This document shows, one piece after another, positions 23,642 to 36,432 of a stretch of 64,000 nucleotides of DNA. This DNA comes from Cichorium intybus. Its lineage: Eukaryota; Streptophyta; Magnoliopsida; Asterales; Asteraceae. The position numbers and the translations under genes were made by a program. Within the stretch, counting starts at the first letter, position 1, and each line of letters begins with the position of its first letter. Under the pieces are notes generated by a model. That model searched no databases and was not told the DNA's origin. It saw nothing but the letters and a program-made list of their open reading frames with translations. Location: assembly GCA_023525715.1 (NCBI GenBank), contig CM042009.1:128056645-128120644 (forward strand). Reading direction: 5' to 3'.

Positions 23642-26612
23642 TGAAACACCCTCGCTTAAGACTTTTCATAAAACGTCATTTTAACCCATGGTTTATCATC
23701 ATTATTCCATAAAATCATCATTTAGTGAAAACTTTAGTTTCAACATCTTCAAATAAGTCATTTTCTTTCAAAACCATTTTAAAAACACATGGGGTTTAAT
23801 GAGAAATAATTTAAGGTTAAGTTGCGGAAAACATCGTTTGGACCCATTTTTTATAAAACATTTTAGTTTATAAAATAGCGAGGTTGTAACAATTCAAATA
23901 CCATTACATAGCTCAAATGATACCACACAAACTGTGGCCTTCTAAACATCCAGTTCTTCTAAGTCATCTAAACTCCTCAACCTGAGTACACATCAAAATA
24001 AGTTAGGTAATTGAAATGCCTAGTGAGCTTACCCGAGGTTGACCCATTTTGAGTGGGTAGTGAACTACCACACTCGGGACAAACCCCCAAAAATAGATTT
24101 TAGACACACTTCAAAAGTTACTTAAAACATCATAAGGATTTACTTAAAATAGATAGTTATGATATGCAAATGTAATGCATGATGCAACTATCCCAAACCC
24201 ACGTCCATCTCATGAAAGTCCAACTCACCTCAATGGCACCTACCTAAGTTCACAAATGACACGCACGAAGCATGTCACTTGATCCCCGTATAGGTTAAAC
24301 TAGAACTAGTGGCCATCACACTAGCCCCATGAGGGTTAGCAACTCCCTCATGCGTCTCCTCACCCTCTTTATTTTAGAGAAGGGTCAAACTAAAAACATC
24401 GTAAAGGTGGCTACTTCAGCCAAACATCATTAAACATCTTTAAGGTCATCATAAGGTTCACTCGGTCAATCCCATCCTATATGCAATGCAATGCACAAGT
24501 AGGATGCTCAAAACATCTTTCAAAACATCATCATCTTTAGTTGAAACATCTTTAGAAAACTCGTTTTCATGCAATGCACAAGTAGTAATTACACGTTTCA
24601 CATAATATTATGCATGAAAAGTAATTGACAACACACACAAAAGATAGTTGGAAGGATGTGTACTCCCGGTAAACTCACCGAAGGTCAACTGACGAGTCAA
24701 CACTAACTCCACTCAAGGTTTGATGCATTTGGAGGCACTCCTAGACATCATCTCATCCACCAAATCATCTTAGTTGAGTGCAAGCTCAAGTCCTTAGTTT
24801 CATCTCCAAGTCATTATAACATATATCCTTCCTACAATGCAAGAACGGAAGATATCATACTCGATTCATCTAAAAGTCGTACTATACTTACTTCTTTAGA
24901 ACTAAGAAGGGACAATCATCCATCATCTAAAAATGAAGTCCTTGACCCTCTAATATAAGGAAAATCTTAATTAAAACATTCCCAAAGATTGGCATTAAAA
25001 CAAGGACCCGAAGCCCAAACCATAAAGCTCAAAACCCAAAAACTGACATTTCTGGCCAACCCAGGCTACACGGGGCGTGTAGCCCTACACGGGTCGTGTA
25101 GCATTACAGGAAAACCAACCCGTAGCCTCCAGACCCCCTACACGGGTCGTGTGGCCCTGCACGGGTCGTGTAGACCTGCTGCAACCCCGATTTTTTGGTC
25201 ATTTTCACTCATTTTCGACCCGATTCAAGTTCCGATTCTTCCCAAAACTCATGTACATCAAAAGGACATTATTCCTTCCCAAAATACACATCATTAGACT
25301 CAATTAAACTATTCAAAACCATTTCAAAGGAATCAATTACATTCCATGATCATAACTTCACTCTATAAGCTTAAACCATGGAAGACTCAATTCCATTCTT
25401 ACAATTGATGATTACAAGTGGAGATTCCTTCTTCCATTCCATGGAATCATTAGGAAATGATCCTCACCCCACTTATACATCCAAATTGATACCTTAACTC
25501 ATTCATCCATCCATTAAACAAGAGATCAAATCATCATCTACATGAACAAAACCCATTTCAACACCCAATTCTCATTTTCTAGTGATTCAAGGTTTAAAAC
25601 TACAAATCAAAGGTTGGAATCCTTAGGGAATCATTAGAAAGGAATCCCCTTATCCAAAACTACAAAATCCAACCATCAATTTCTAGATTCCTCAATTATC
25701 TAACAAATCCCCAAATTCTAGGGTTCATAACACCCAAATCAATCAAATAATTGGATCTAGAGCATCCATGGATTGGATGATGATCAAAACATGCACTAGA
25801 ATAATAAACTAACACTTGGGATCCTAGGATTTCCTCCCCCACATTACTAATTTCGGATTTGACATAGAACTCATCCCAAAAACGGGTTTGCAAGCTTAAA
25901 AGGGAAGAGTTTATACCTTAGATTGGCTAGGAATCTCAAGAACTTTGATGATTCTTCAAACCTTAGCATCTTGTCCTCCAAAATCTCCAGAAAATCGCCA
26001 CTCTCTCTCCCTCTCCTCTCTAAAATCGTGATGTTTGGCTGAAATGGGGAGAACCCCCATCTAAAACTCTACATCTTTCACAATTGGCAAAACCAGTCCC
26101 TATAGCTTGATCATTCTTCACCCAACACCCCAAAAGTCAATTCTTCTAACTAGAAGTCTCTAAGTTCACACTTATGCCCCAAATATAATTATTTATATCA
26201 CTTGAGTCATTCTCAAGGTCAACACTAACCCTTAGTTTCCCAATTTGGCACAAATGGTCCCTTACACTAAAATTCCTCACAGTTTAGGTCCTTAATATTA
26301 ATTCAAGGAATTATTTGACCTAATTTAAACTCTACATCAATTCCTTTAATATATCTTCTAATTTTCTAAATCTATGACTAGTCAAATATACTTAGGGTAA
26401 GTTTGGCCAAATTGACACTTTTAGTCCTTATGACAAAATTTCTAACATTTGGTTACAAATAGATTCTAAAACTATATTTGGCTCATTTATTTACGATATA
26501 AAATATAACAACATATTAAATTTAGTTATTCATTTATTTTCTTTATTTACAAAATAGATTTTATTTGTCGGTTTAAGCTCAAAACCCCTAGGCCCAAAAC
26601 ACGGATGTTACA
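23642..26612 (-). repeat. LTR 1 (3' LTR in the element's orientation)
   Basis: By eye it differs from LTR 2 at 12 positions, all left of 25652, and appears identical to it from there to its end. It contains four CACGGG(T/G)CGTG near-palindromes at 25071-25171. Confidence 0.9.
25071..25171. repeat. Cluster of four CACGGGTCGTG near-palindromes in the LTR (repeated at +4461 and +8922)
   Basis: Four copies of CACGGG(T/G)CGTGT with spacer words GTAGCCCTA or GTGGCCCTG, in an otherwise AT-rich LTR. Corresponding clusters are at 29532-29632 and 33993-34093. Such CACG/CGTG clusters are common in plant gypsy LTRs; their role is not known to me. Confidence 0.8.
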
Positions 26613-28102
26613 ATTATCCACCCCTTAAAAGGATTCCGTCCTCGGAATCAATAATAAGAATTGAAGTACTAATTTTTCCAAAATCTTAAAAATTACTCAT
26701 TTTCATTTTTTTTTTGTTTTAAAATATTATAACTCGAAATACCTTAAATTCCACTTTTGTAAAATCTCGTTACTTCCAAGAATTGTTTATCCAAAATTTT
26801 CATTTCATAAACGTTTCTCTTAAATATAAAATGTTAAATTTAAAATCTTTCCAATTTCGACTCGTTGTCCTTACAAAACTTAAACACTCCGCTGTGTGGT
26901 TAATTTTTGGAAAAGACCGTTCTTTAAAATTTAATTGTCTTCAAGAAAAGCATTCTTCAGATTCCGCATCCTTTATATAAAATATTAAATTTTCAAATTT
27001 ATCTTGAAACGTGGTTCCATCAAAATACTAATAAAATTCCAAAGAGATCATCAATCCCGGGTATTCCTACCGATTCATGATGGCCCCTTTGTCATTTATT
27101 TCCATAAAGGTCTTGCATTTTGTAAGATATACTCATTCGAAATTGTTTACAAAACTTTTCTCAAATTTTAACAATACTTTTGAAAATATTGGCCGCACAT
27201 CATTCTTATGTTCTTATTAGGGTAGGTTGTTCACTAATTCACTCACCTCAAGGTGATTCACGGTTTAATTCTATGGCCTTTAGTCTCATCATGCATCCAT
27301 GTCTCTTCACCCTAACATGAATTAACAACTCACTATTCCCATAAGGTTTCATTGGTCACTAAGCCATTGCTAATTACCAAAGAACCTAATGATCTAAGTC
27401 CTCCATGTGTCTTACATTAAGGTTTCTCCAGTTCAGGCATTAAGGCGCAAACCATGCTATTCATACATACTCTTAGTCTTCTAGAGCTAAGGCAAGGTCA
27501 CCAACTTGAACACTAAAAGATGTCGGATGGGTCTTAAAAGAAGGTAAAGGTAAGGAAGAAAGGTTTAAGGGTCACGACAAAGAATTTCTTCAACAGCTCC
27601 CAGTCTTCACCTACCATCCGCTTCGCTAACACCATGCTCATCATGCTCCTTGCTTGCCCAAGGTTGACACTATGATTCCACTAGTCTTCTAACACTCCTT
27701 CACCCCTTAATCGACTCCTCAAGGTCCACCATCTTGTAAATCTCACTGCCCTTCGAGCTTCATCCAATATAAGCTGTCCCTTTATTCGCCTTCTATCATC
27801 CTTAGAAGTTTCCATTCACACAAAGTTGCTCCTCATGTTGCCACATACTCCTAACTCTTCAAGGTTGCTCTTCAAATCCACTTAAGAATCCTCATGCATG
27901 CATCCTCTTGCCAAGAATATTCCTCATGCCAAACCGAATTCACTAATTAAATGATTAAAATCTTAATCATAAGGAAGCATTTACCACTAAGTCCTAAAGG
28001 CCAACTAATTAAGAGGTCAAACATCCTTAAGAGCATCATAGTTTAAGTCTAAGCACTACTCCTAGTACCTAGTTCACTTAAACTCATGCTCTGATACCAA
28101 AT
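26613..28102 (-). mobile_element. Internal region 1, non-coding
   Basis: The minus strand carries the primer site TGGTATCAGAGC (28088-28099) three bases after the LTR end and the polypurine tract AAGGGGTGGA (about 26617-26626) before the next LTR. No gag or pol remnant could be recognised in 1490 bp. The plus-strand frame 26783-26980 has no domain. Confidence 0.85.
28088..28099 (-). other. Primer-binding site of internal region 1
   Basis: Minus strand TGGTATCAGAGC, complementary to the 3' end of initiator Met-tRNA, three bases from the LTR end. The equivalent site of internal region 2 is 32549-32560. Confidence 0.85.
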
Positions 28103-31073
28103 TGAAACACCCTCGCTTAAGGCTTTTCTTAAAACGTCATTTTAACCCATGGTTTATCATCATTATTCCATAAAATCATCATTTAGTGAAAACTTTAGTT
28201 TCAACATCTTCAAATAAGTCATTTTCTTTCAAAACCATTTTAAAAACACATGGGGTTTAATGAGAAATAATTTAAGGTTAAGTTGCGGAAAACATCATTT
28301 GGTCCCATTTTTGATAAAACATTTTAGTTTATAAAATAGCGAGGTTGTAACAATTCAAATACCATTACATAGCTCAAATGATACCACACAAACTGTGGCC
28401 TTCTAAACATCCAGCTCTTCTAAGTCATCTAAACTCCTCAACCTGAGTACACATCAAAATAAGTTAGGCAATTGAAATGCCTAGTGAGCTTACCCGAGGT
28501 TGACCCATTTTGAGTGGGTAGTGAACTACCACACTCGGGACAAACCCCCAAAAATAGATTTTAGACACACTTCAATAGTTACTTAAAACATCATAAGGAT
28601 TTACTTAAAATAGATAGTTATGATATGCAAATGTAATGCATGATGCAACTATCCCAAACCCACGTCCATCTCATGAAAGTCCAACTCACCTCAATGGCAC
28701 CTACCTAAGTTCACAAATGACACGCACGAAGCATGTCACTTGATCCCCGTATAGGTTAAACTAGAACTAGTGGCCATCACACTAGCCCCATGAGGGTTAG
28801 CAACTCCCTCATGCGTCTCCTCACCCTCTTTATTTTAGAGAAGGGTCAAACTCAAAACATCGTAAAGGTGGCTACTTCAGCCAAACATCATTAAACATCT
28901 TTAAGGTCATCATAAGGTTCACTCGGTCAATCCCATCCTATATGCAATGCAATGCACAAGTAGGATGCTCAAAACATCTTTCAAAACATCATCATCTTTA
29001 GTTGAAACATCTTTAGAAAACTCGTTTTCATGCAATGCACAAGTAGTATTTACACGTTTCACATAATATTATGCATGAAAAGTAATTGACAACACACACA
29101 AAAGATAGTTGGAAGGATGTGTACTCCCGGTAAACTCACCGAAGGTCAACTGACAAGTCAACACTAACTCCACTCAAGGTTTGATGCATTTGGAGGCACT
29201 CCTAGACATCATCTCATCCACCAAATCATCTTAGTTGAGTGCAAGCTCAAGTCCTTAGTTTCATCTCCAAGTCATTATAACATATATCCTTCCTACAATG
29301 CAAGAACGGAAGATATCATACTCGATTCATCTAAAAGTCGTACTATACTTACTTCTTTAGAACTAAGAAGGGACAATCATCCATCATCTAAAAATGAAGT
29401 CCTTGACCCTCTAATATAAGGAAAATCTTAATTAAAACATTCCCAAAGATTGGCATTAAAACAAGGACCCGAAGCCCAAACCATAAAGCTCAAAACCCAA
29501 AAACTGACATTTCTGGCCAACCCAGGCTACACGGGGCGTGTAGCCCTACACGGGTCGTGTAGCATTACAGGAAAACCAACCCGTAGCCTCCAGACCCCCT
29601 ACACGGGTCGTGTGGCCCTGCACGGGTCGTGTAGACCTGCTGCAACCCCGATTTTTTGGTCATTTTCACTCATTTTCGACCCGATTCAAGTTCCGATTCT
29701 TCCCAAAACTCATGTACATCAAAAGGACATTATTCCTTCCCAAAATACACATCATTAGACTCAATTAAACTATTCAAAACCATTTCAAAGGAATCAATTA
29801 CATTCCATGATCATAACTTCACTCTATAAGCTTAAACCATGGAAGACTCAATTCCATTCTTACAATTGATGATTACAAGTGGAGATTCCTTCTTCCATTC
29901 CATGGAATCATTAGGAAATGATCCTCACCCCACTTATACATCCAAATTGATACCTTAACTCATTCATCCATCCATTAAACAAGAGATCAAATCATCATCT
30001 ACATGAACAAAACCCATTTCAACACCCAATTCTCATTTTCTAGTGATTCAAGGTTTAAAACTACAAATCAAAGGTTGGAATCCTTAGGGAATCATTAGAA
30101 AGGAATCCCCTCATCCAAAACTACAAAATCCAACCATCAATTTCTAGATTCCTCAATTATCTAACAAATCCCCAAATTCTAGGGTTCATAACACCCAAAT
30201 CAATCAAATAATTGGATCTAGAGCATCCATGGATTGGATGATGATCAAAACATGCACTAGAATAATAAACTAACACTTGGGATCCTAGGATTTCCTCCCC
30301 CACATTACTAATTTCGGATTTGACATAGAACTCATCCCAAAAACGGGTTTGCAAGCTTAAAAGGGAAGAGTTTATACCTTAGATTGGCTAGGAATCTCAA
30401 GAACTTTGATGATTCTTCAAACCTTAGCATCTTGTCCTCCAAAATCTCCAGAAAATCGCCACTCTCTCTCCCTCTCCTCTCTAAAATCGTGATGTTTGGC
30501 TGAAATGGGGAGAACCCCCATCTAAAACTCTACATCTTTCACAATTGGCAAAACCAGTCCCTATAGCTTGATCATTCTTCACCCAACACCCCAAAAGTCA
30601 ATTCTTCTAACTAGAAGTCTCTAAGTTCACACTTATGCCCCAAATATAATTATTTATATCACTTGAGTCATTCTCAAGGTCAACACTAACCCTTAGTTTC
30701 CCAATTTGGCACAAATGGTCCCTTACACTAAAATTCCTCACAGTTTAGGTCCTTAATATTAATTCAAGGAATTATTTGACCTAATTTAAACTCTACATCA
30801 ATTCCTTTAATATATCTTCTAATTTTCTAAATCTATGACTAGTCAAATATACTTAGGGTAAGTTTGGCCAAATTGACACTTTTAGTCCTTATGACAAAAT
30901 TTCTAACATTTGGTTACAAATAGATTCTAAAACTATATTTGGCTCATTTATTTACGATATAAAATATAACAACATATTAAATTTAGTTATTCATTTATTT
31001 TCTTTATTTACAAAATAGATTTTATTTGTCGGTTTAAGCTCAAAACCCCTAGGCCCAAAACACGGATGTTACA
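28103..31073 (-). repeat. LTR 2 (middle LTR, mosaic)
   Basis: At all 12 LTR1/LTR2 difference sites (28103-30112) it agrees with LTR 3; at the three sites where LTR 2 and LTR 3 differ (30451, about 30909 and about 31047) it agrees with LTR 1. It is therefore a hybrid of the two outer LTRs, with the switch between 30112 and 30451. Confidence 0.85.
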
Positions 31074-32563
31074 ATTATCCACCCCTTAAAAGGATTCCGT
31101 CCTCGGAATCAATAATAAGAATTGAAGTACTAATTTTTCCAAAATCTTAAAAATTACTCATTTTCATTTTTTTTTTGTTTTAAAATATTATAACTCGAAA
31201 TACCTTAAATTCCACTTTTGTAAAATCTCGTTACTTCCAAGAATTGTTTATCCAAAATTTTCATTTCATAAACGTTTCTCTTAAATATAAAATGTTAAAT
31301 TTAAAATCTTTCCAATTTCGACTCGTTGTCCTTACAAAACTTAAACACTCCGCTGTGTGGTTAATTTTTGGAAAAGACCGTTCTTTAAAATTTAATTGTC
31401 TTCAAGAAAAGCATTCTTCAGATTCCGCATCCTTTATATAAAATATTAAATTTTCAAATTTATCTTGAAACGTGGTTCCATCAAAATACTAATAAAATTC
31501 CAAAGAGATCATCAATCCCGGGTATTCCTACCGATTCATGATGGCCCCTTTGTCATTTATTTCCATAAAGGTCTTGCATTTTGTAAGATATACTCATTCG
31601 AAATTGTTTACAAAACTTTTCTCAAATTTTAACAATACTTTTGAAAATATTGGCCGCACATCATTCTTATGTTCTTATTAGGGTAGGTTGTTCACTAATT
31701 CACTCACCTCAAGGTGATTCACGGTTTAATTCTATGGCCTTTAGTCTCATCATGCATCCATGTCTCTTCACCCTAACATGAATTAACAACTCACTATTCC
31801 CATAAGGTTTCATTGGTCACTAAGCCATTGCTAATTACCAAAGAACCTAATGATCTAAGTCCTCCATGTGTCTTACATTAAGGTTTCTCCAGTTCAGGCA
31901 TTAAGGCGCAAACCATGCTATTCATACATACTCTTAGTCTTCTAGAGCTAAGGCAAGGTCACCAACTTGAACACTAAAAGATGTCGGATGGGTCTTAAAA
32001 GAAGGTAAAGGTAAGGAAGAAAGGTTTAAGGGTCACGACAAAGAATTTCTTCAACAGCTCCCAGTCTTCACCTACCATCCGCTTCGCTAACACCATGCTC
32101 ATCATGCTCCTTGCTTGCCCAAGGTTGACACTATGATTCCACTAGTCTTCTAACACTCCTTCACCCCTTAATCGACTCCTCAAGGTCCACCATCTTGTAA
32201 ATCTCACTGCCCTTCGAGCTTCATCCAATATAAGCTGTCCCTTTATTCGCCTTCTATCATCCTTAGAAGTTTCCATTCACACAAAGTTGCTCCTCATGTT
32301 GCCACATACTCCTAACTCTTCAAGGTTGCTCTTCAAATCCACTTAAGAATCCTCATGCATGCATCCTCTTGCCAAGAATATTCCTCATGCCAAACCGAAT
32401 TCACTAATTAAATGATTAAAATCTTAATCATAAGGAAGCATTTACCACTAAGTCCTAAAGGCCAACTAATTAAGAGGTCAAACATCCTTAAGAGCATCAT
32501 AGTTTAAGTCTAAGCACTACTCCTAGTACCTAGTTCACTTAAACTCATGCTCTGATACCAAAT
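31074..32563 (-). mobile_element. Internal region 2, non-coding
   Basis: Appears identical to internal region 1, with the primer site at 32549-32560 and the polypurine tract next to LTR 2. Confidence 0.85.
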
Positions 32564-35534
32564 TGAAACACCCTCGCTTAAGGCTTTTCTTAAAACGTCA
32601 TTTTAACCCATGGTTTATCATCATTATTCCATAAAATCATCATTTAGTGAAAACTTTAGTTTCAACATCTTCAAATAAGTCATTTTCTTTCAAAACCATT
32701 TTAAAAACACATGGGGTTTAATGAGAAATAATTTAAGGTTAAGTTGCGGAAAACATCATTTGGTCCCATTTTTGATAAAACATTTTAGTTTATAAAATAG
32801 CGAGGTTGTAACAATTCAAATACCATTACATAGCTCAAATGATACCACACAAACTGTGGCCTTCTAAACATCCAGCTCTTCTAAGTCATCTAAACTCCTC
32901 AACCTGAGTACACATCAAAATAAGTTAGGCAATTGAAATGCCTAGTGAGCTTACCCGAGGTTGACCCATTTTGAGTGGGTAGTGAACTACCACACTCGGG
33001 ACAAACCCCCAAAAATAGATTTTAGACACACTTCAATAGTTACTTAAAACATCATAAGGATTTACTTAAAATAGATAGTTATGATATGCAAATGTAATGC
33101 ATGATGCAACTATCCCAAACCCACGTCCATCTCATGAAAGTCCAACTCACCTCAATGGCACCTACCTAAGTTCACAAATGACACGCACGAAGCATGTCAC
33201 TTGATCCCCGTATAGGTTAAACTAGAACTAGTGGCCATCACACTAGCCCCATGAGGGTTAGCAACTCCCTCATGCGTCTCCTCACCCTCTTTATTTTAGA
33301 GAAGGGTCAAACTCAAAACATCGTAAAGGTGGCTACTTCAGCCAAACATCATTAAACATCTTTAAGGTCATCATAAGGTTCACTCGGTCAATCCCATCCT
33401 ATATGCAATGCAATGCACAAGTAGGATGCTCAAAACATCTTTCAAAACATCATCATCTTTAGTTGAAACATCTTTAGAAAACTCGTTTTCATGCAATGCA
33501 CAAGTAGTATTTACACGTTTCACATAATATTATGCATGAAAAGTAATTGACAACACACACAAAAGATAGTTGGAAGGATGTGTACTCCCGGTAAACTCAC
33601 CGAAGGTCAACTGACAAGTCAACACTAACTCCACTCAAGGTTTGATGCATTTGGAGGCACTCCTAGACATCATCTCATCCACCAAATCATCTTAGTTGAG
33701 TGCAAGCTCAAGTCCTTAGTTTCATCTCCAAGTCATTATAACATATATCCTTCCTACAATGCAAGAACGGAAGATATCATACTCGATTCATCTAAAAGTC
33801 GTACTATACTTACTTCTTTAGAACTAAGAAGGGACAATCATCCATCATCTAAAAATGAAGTCCTTGACCCTCTAATATAAGGAAAATCTTAATTAAAACA
33901 TTCCCAAAGATTGGCATTAAAACAAGGACCCGAAGCCCAAACCATAAAGCTCAAAACCCAAAAACTGACATTTCTGGCCAACCCAGGCTACACGGGGCGT
34001 GTAGCCCTACACGGGTCGTGTAGCATTACAGGAAAACCAACCCGTAGCCTCCAGACCCCCTACACGGGTCGTGTGGCCCTGCACGGGTCGTGTAGACCTG
34101 CTGCAACCCCGATTTTTTGGTCATTTTCACTCATTTTCGACCCGATTCAAGTTCCGATTCTTCCCAAAACTCATGTACATCAAAAGGACATTATTCCTTC
34201 CCAAAATACACATCATTAGACTCAATTAAACTATTCAAAACCATTTCAAAGGAATCAATTACATTCCATGATCATAACTTCACTCTATAAGCTTAAACCA
34301 TGGAAGACTCAATTCCATTCTTACAATTGATGATTACAAGTGGAGATTCCTTCTTCCATTCCATGGAATCATTAGGAAATGATCCTCACCCCACTTATAC
34401 ATCCAAATTGATACCTTAACTCATTCATCCATCCATTAAACAAGAGATCAAATCATCATCTACATGAACAAAACCCATTTCAACACCCAATTCTCATTTT
34501 CTAGTGATTCAAGGTTTAAAACTACAAATCAAAGGTTGGAATCCTTAGGGAATCATTAGAAAGGAATCCCCTCATCCAAAACTACAAAATCCAACCATCA
34601 ATTTCTAGATTCCTCAATTATCTAACAAATCCCCAAATTCTAGGGTTCATAACACCCAAATCAATCAAATAATTGGATCTAGAGCATCCATGGATTGGAT
34701 GATGATCAAAACATGCACTAGAATAATAAACTAACACTTGGGATCCTAGGATTTCCTCCCCCACATTACTAATTTCGGATTTGACATAGAACTCATCCCA
34801 AAAACGGGTTTGCAAGCTTAAAAGGGAAGAGTTTATACCTTAGATTGGCTAGGAATCTCAAGAACTTTGATGATTCTTCAAACCTTAGCATCTTGTCCTC
34901 CAAAATCTCCAAAAAATCGCCACTCTCTCTCCCTCTCCTCTCTAAAATCGTGATGTTTGGCTGAAATGGGGAGAACCCCCATCTAAAACTCTACATCTTT
35001 CACAATTGGCAAAACCAGTCCCTATAGCTTGATCATTCTTCACCCAACACCCCAAAAGTCAATTCTTCTAACTAGAAGTCTCTAAGTTCACACTTATGCC
35101 CCAAATATAATTATTTATATCACTTGAGTCATTCTCAAGGTCAACACTAACCCTTAGTTTCCCAATTTGGCACAAATGGTCCCTTACACTAAAATTCCTC
35201 ACAGTTTAGGTCCTTAATATTAATTCAAGGAATTATTTGACCTAATTTAAACTCTACATCAATTCCTTTAATATATCTTCTAATTTTCTAAATCTATGAC
35301 TAGTCAAATATACTTAGGGTAAGTTTGGCCAAATTGACACTTTTAGTCCTTATGACAAAATTTCTCACATTTGGTTACAAATAGATTCTAAAACTATATT
35401 TGGCTCATTTATTTACGATATAAAATATAACAACATATTAAATTTAGTTATTCATTTATTTTCTTTATTTACAAAATAGATTTTATTTGTCGGTTTAAGC
35501 TCAAAACTCCTAGGCCCAAAACACGGATGTTACA
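32564..35534 (-). repeat. LTR 3 (5' LTR in the element's orientation)
   Basis: It shares the left-part variants of LTR 2 and has three private differences near its right end. Its end TGTTACA is followed at once by the target duplication CTTTC and the rest of the Mutator-like element. Confidence 0.9.
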
Positions 35535-35539
35535 CTTTC

Positions 35540-35655
35540 GATGAAAGTAATCATTAAAATTTATAAAATAAAACGAATAGTGGTCACTATGGAATTCTTT
35601 GAAAGTATGAGTGGTTTTTATGGAACAAAAAATAATATAGTTGTTAAACCAGAAG
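35540..35655 (+). mobile_element. Right part of the split Mutator-like family A element, end lost
   Basis: It continues the family A sequence (GAAAGTATGAGTGGTTTTTA, then ATAGTTGTTAAACCAGAA) to about 35655. The terminal 35 or so bp with the inverted-repeat end are missing, so this copy could not move. Confidence 0.75.
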
Positions 35656-36072
35656 TATACATACATCTTTCAAGTGCATATATGTTTTTTAAGTATAAAA
35701 ACATAATTTTACGTTTTTTAAATTATAGATATATTTTTTAGAAGTACAAAGACTTATTTTTATATTTTTAGAAATATAAATAGGTTTTGTTTTGCATATA
35801 ATCTCGTATTGTATCAATCAAAAGCATGTTTATAATGGAAAAAATATTGAAAAATAGGCTTGAACTCGTTTTATAATACGTCTTTTATTGATATATACAT
35901 GTTTATTTGCAAAAATACATATTTATATTTTTAATGCATAAAAATGCGTATATATACTTTCGAAAATGTATCTATACTTCTAAAAATATAAAAATATGTA
36001 TTTATACTTGTAAAAAATATATCTATATTTCTAAAAACGTAAAAAGATGTATTTATGATTTTAAAAAACGTA
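35656..36072. repeat. AT-rich degenerate tandem sequence
   Basis: Words such as AAAAATATGTATTTATACTT and close variants recur every 30-45 bp between 35680 and 36060. No gene; the frame 35907-36311 is low complexity. Confidence 0.55.
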
Positions 36073-36432
36073 GAACAAATTCCAAAAAAGACATTAAGTT
36101 TTCAAAAAAATCGATTTTGACACTATATTTTTTTTCAATTAAGTCACTAAGTTTTCAATTTTTCTTAATTAAGTCACTATGTTTTCAATTTTGTTTCAAT
36201 ATTGACACTTGGGTGCCACGTCAACATGTCATGTCAGCATCACATCATCAGATACTAACATGTCATCATGCCACGTCAACTGGCTACTGGGTTGACCGGT
36301 CAAATGGTTAAAATTGAAAACATAGTAACTTAATTAGAAAAAATTGAAAACTTAGTGACTTAATTGAAAAAAAATAACACAGTGTCAAAATCGAAATTTT
36401 TTGAAATCTTAGTGTCTTTTTTTGAACTTACC
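36073..36432 (-). mobile_element. Palindromic long-TIR element, family B copy 2
   Basis: Its reverse complement aligns through the asymmetric centre (TTGACCATTT.ACCG.TCAA, TGACGTGG) with 22893-23256, so the two copies are inverted relative to each other. The left end (AACAAATTCCAAAAAAGACA) has lost the terminal GGG; the right end TTACCCA is intact. Confidence 0.6.

Larger units (their letters stand above)
23642..35534 (-). mobile_element. Non-autonomous LTR retrotransposon with three LTRs and two internal regions (LARD-like)
   Basis: The element is bounded by the 5-bp direct repeat CTTTC (23637-23641 and 35535-35539). On the minus strand each LTR begins TGTAACATCCGTGTTTTGGG and ends GGGTGTTTCA. 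Structure in plus coordinates: LTR 23642-26612, internal 26613-28102, LTR 28103-31073, internal 31074-32563, LTR 32564-35534; the LTRs are each 2971 bp and the internals 1490 bp, a period of 4461 bp. A tRNA-Met primer site and a polypurine tract border each internal region. The internals have no credible ORF and appear identical to each other. Ends and layout suggest a Ty3/gypsy-derived, transposition-dependent family. Short frames inside (102 and 65 residues, repeated) are not genes. Confidence 0.9.

Noticed and set aside
24989..25297. 102-residue ORF repeated exactly at 29450 and 33911, with GYTGRVALHGSC-type internal repeats
   Set aside because: It lies within the LTRs; the peptide repeat is only the CACGGGTCGTG DNA motif translated. 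Identical copies reflect LTR duplication, not a gene family.
25696..25893. 65-residue minus-strand ORF present three times
   Set aside because: LTR sequence with no domain; conservation is explained by the recent duplication.
23893..26620. Gene behind the triple repeat (tandem gene array)
   Set aside because: TG...CA ends, target duplication, primer site and polypurine tract show LTR structure; no ORF is conserved beyond DNA identity.
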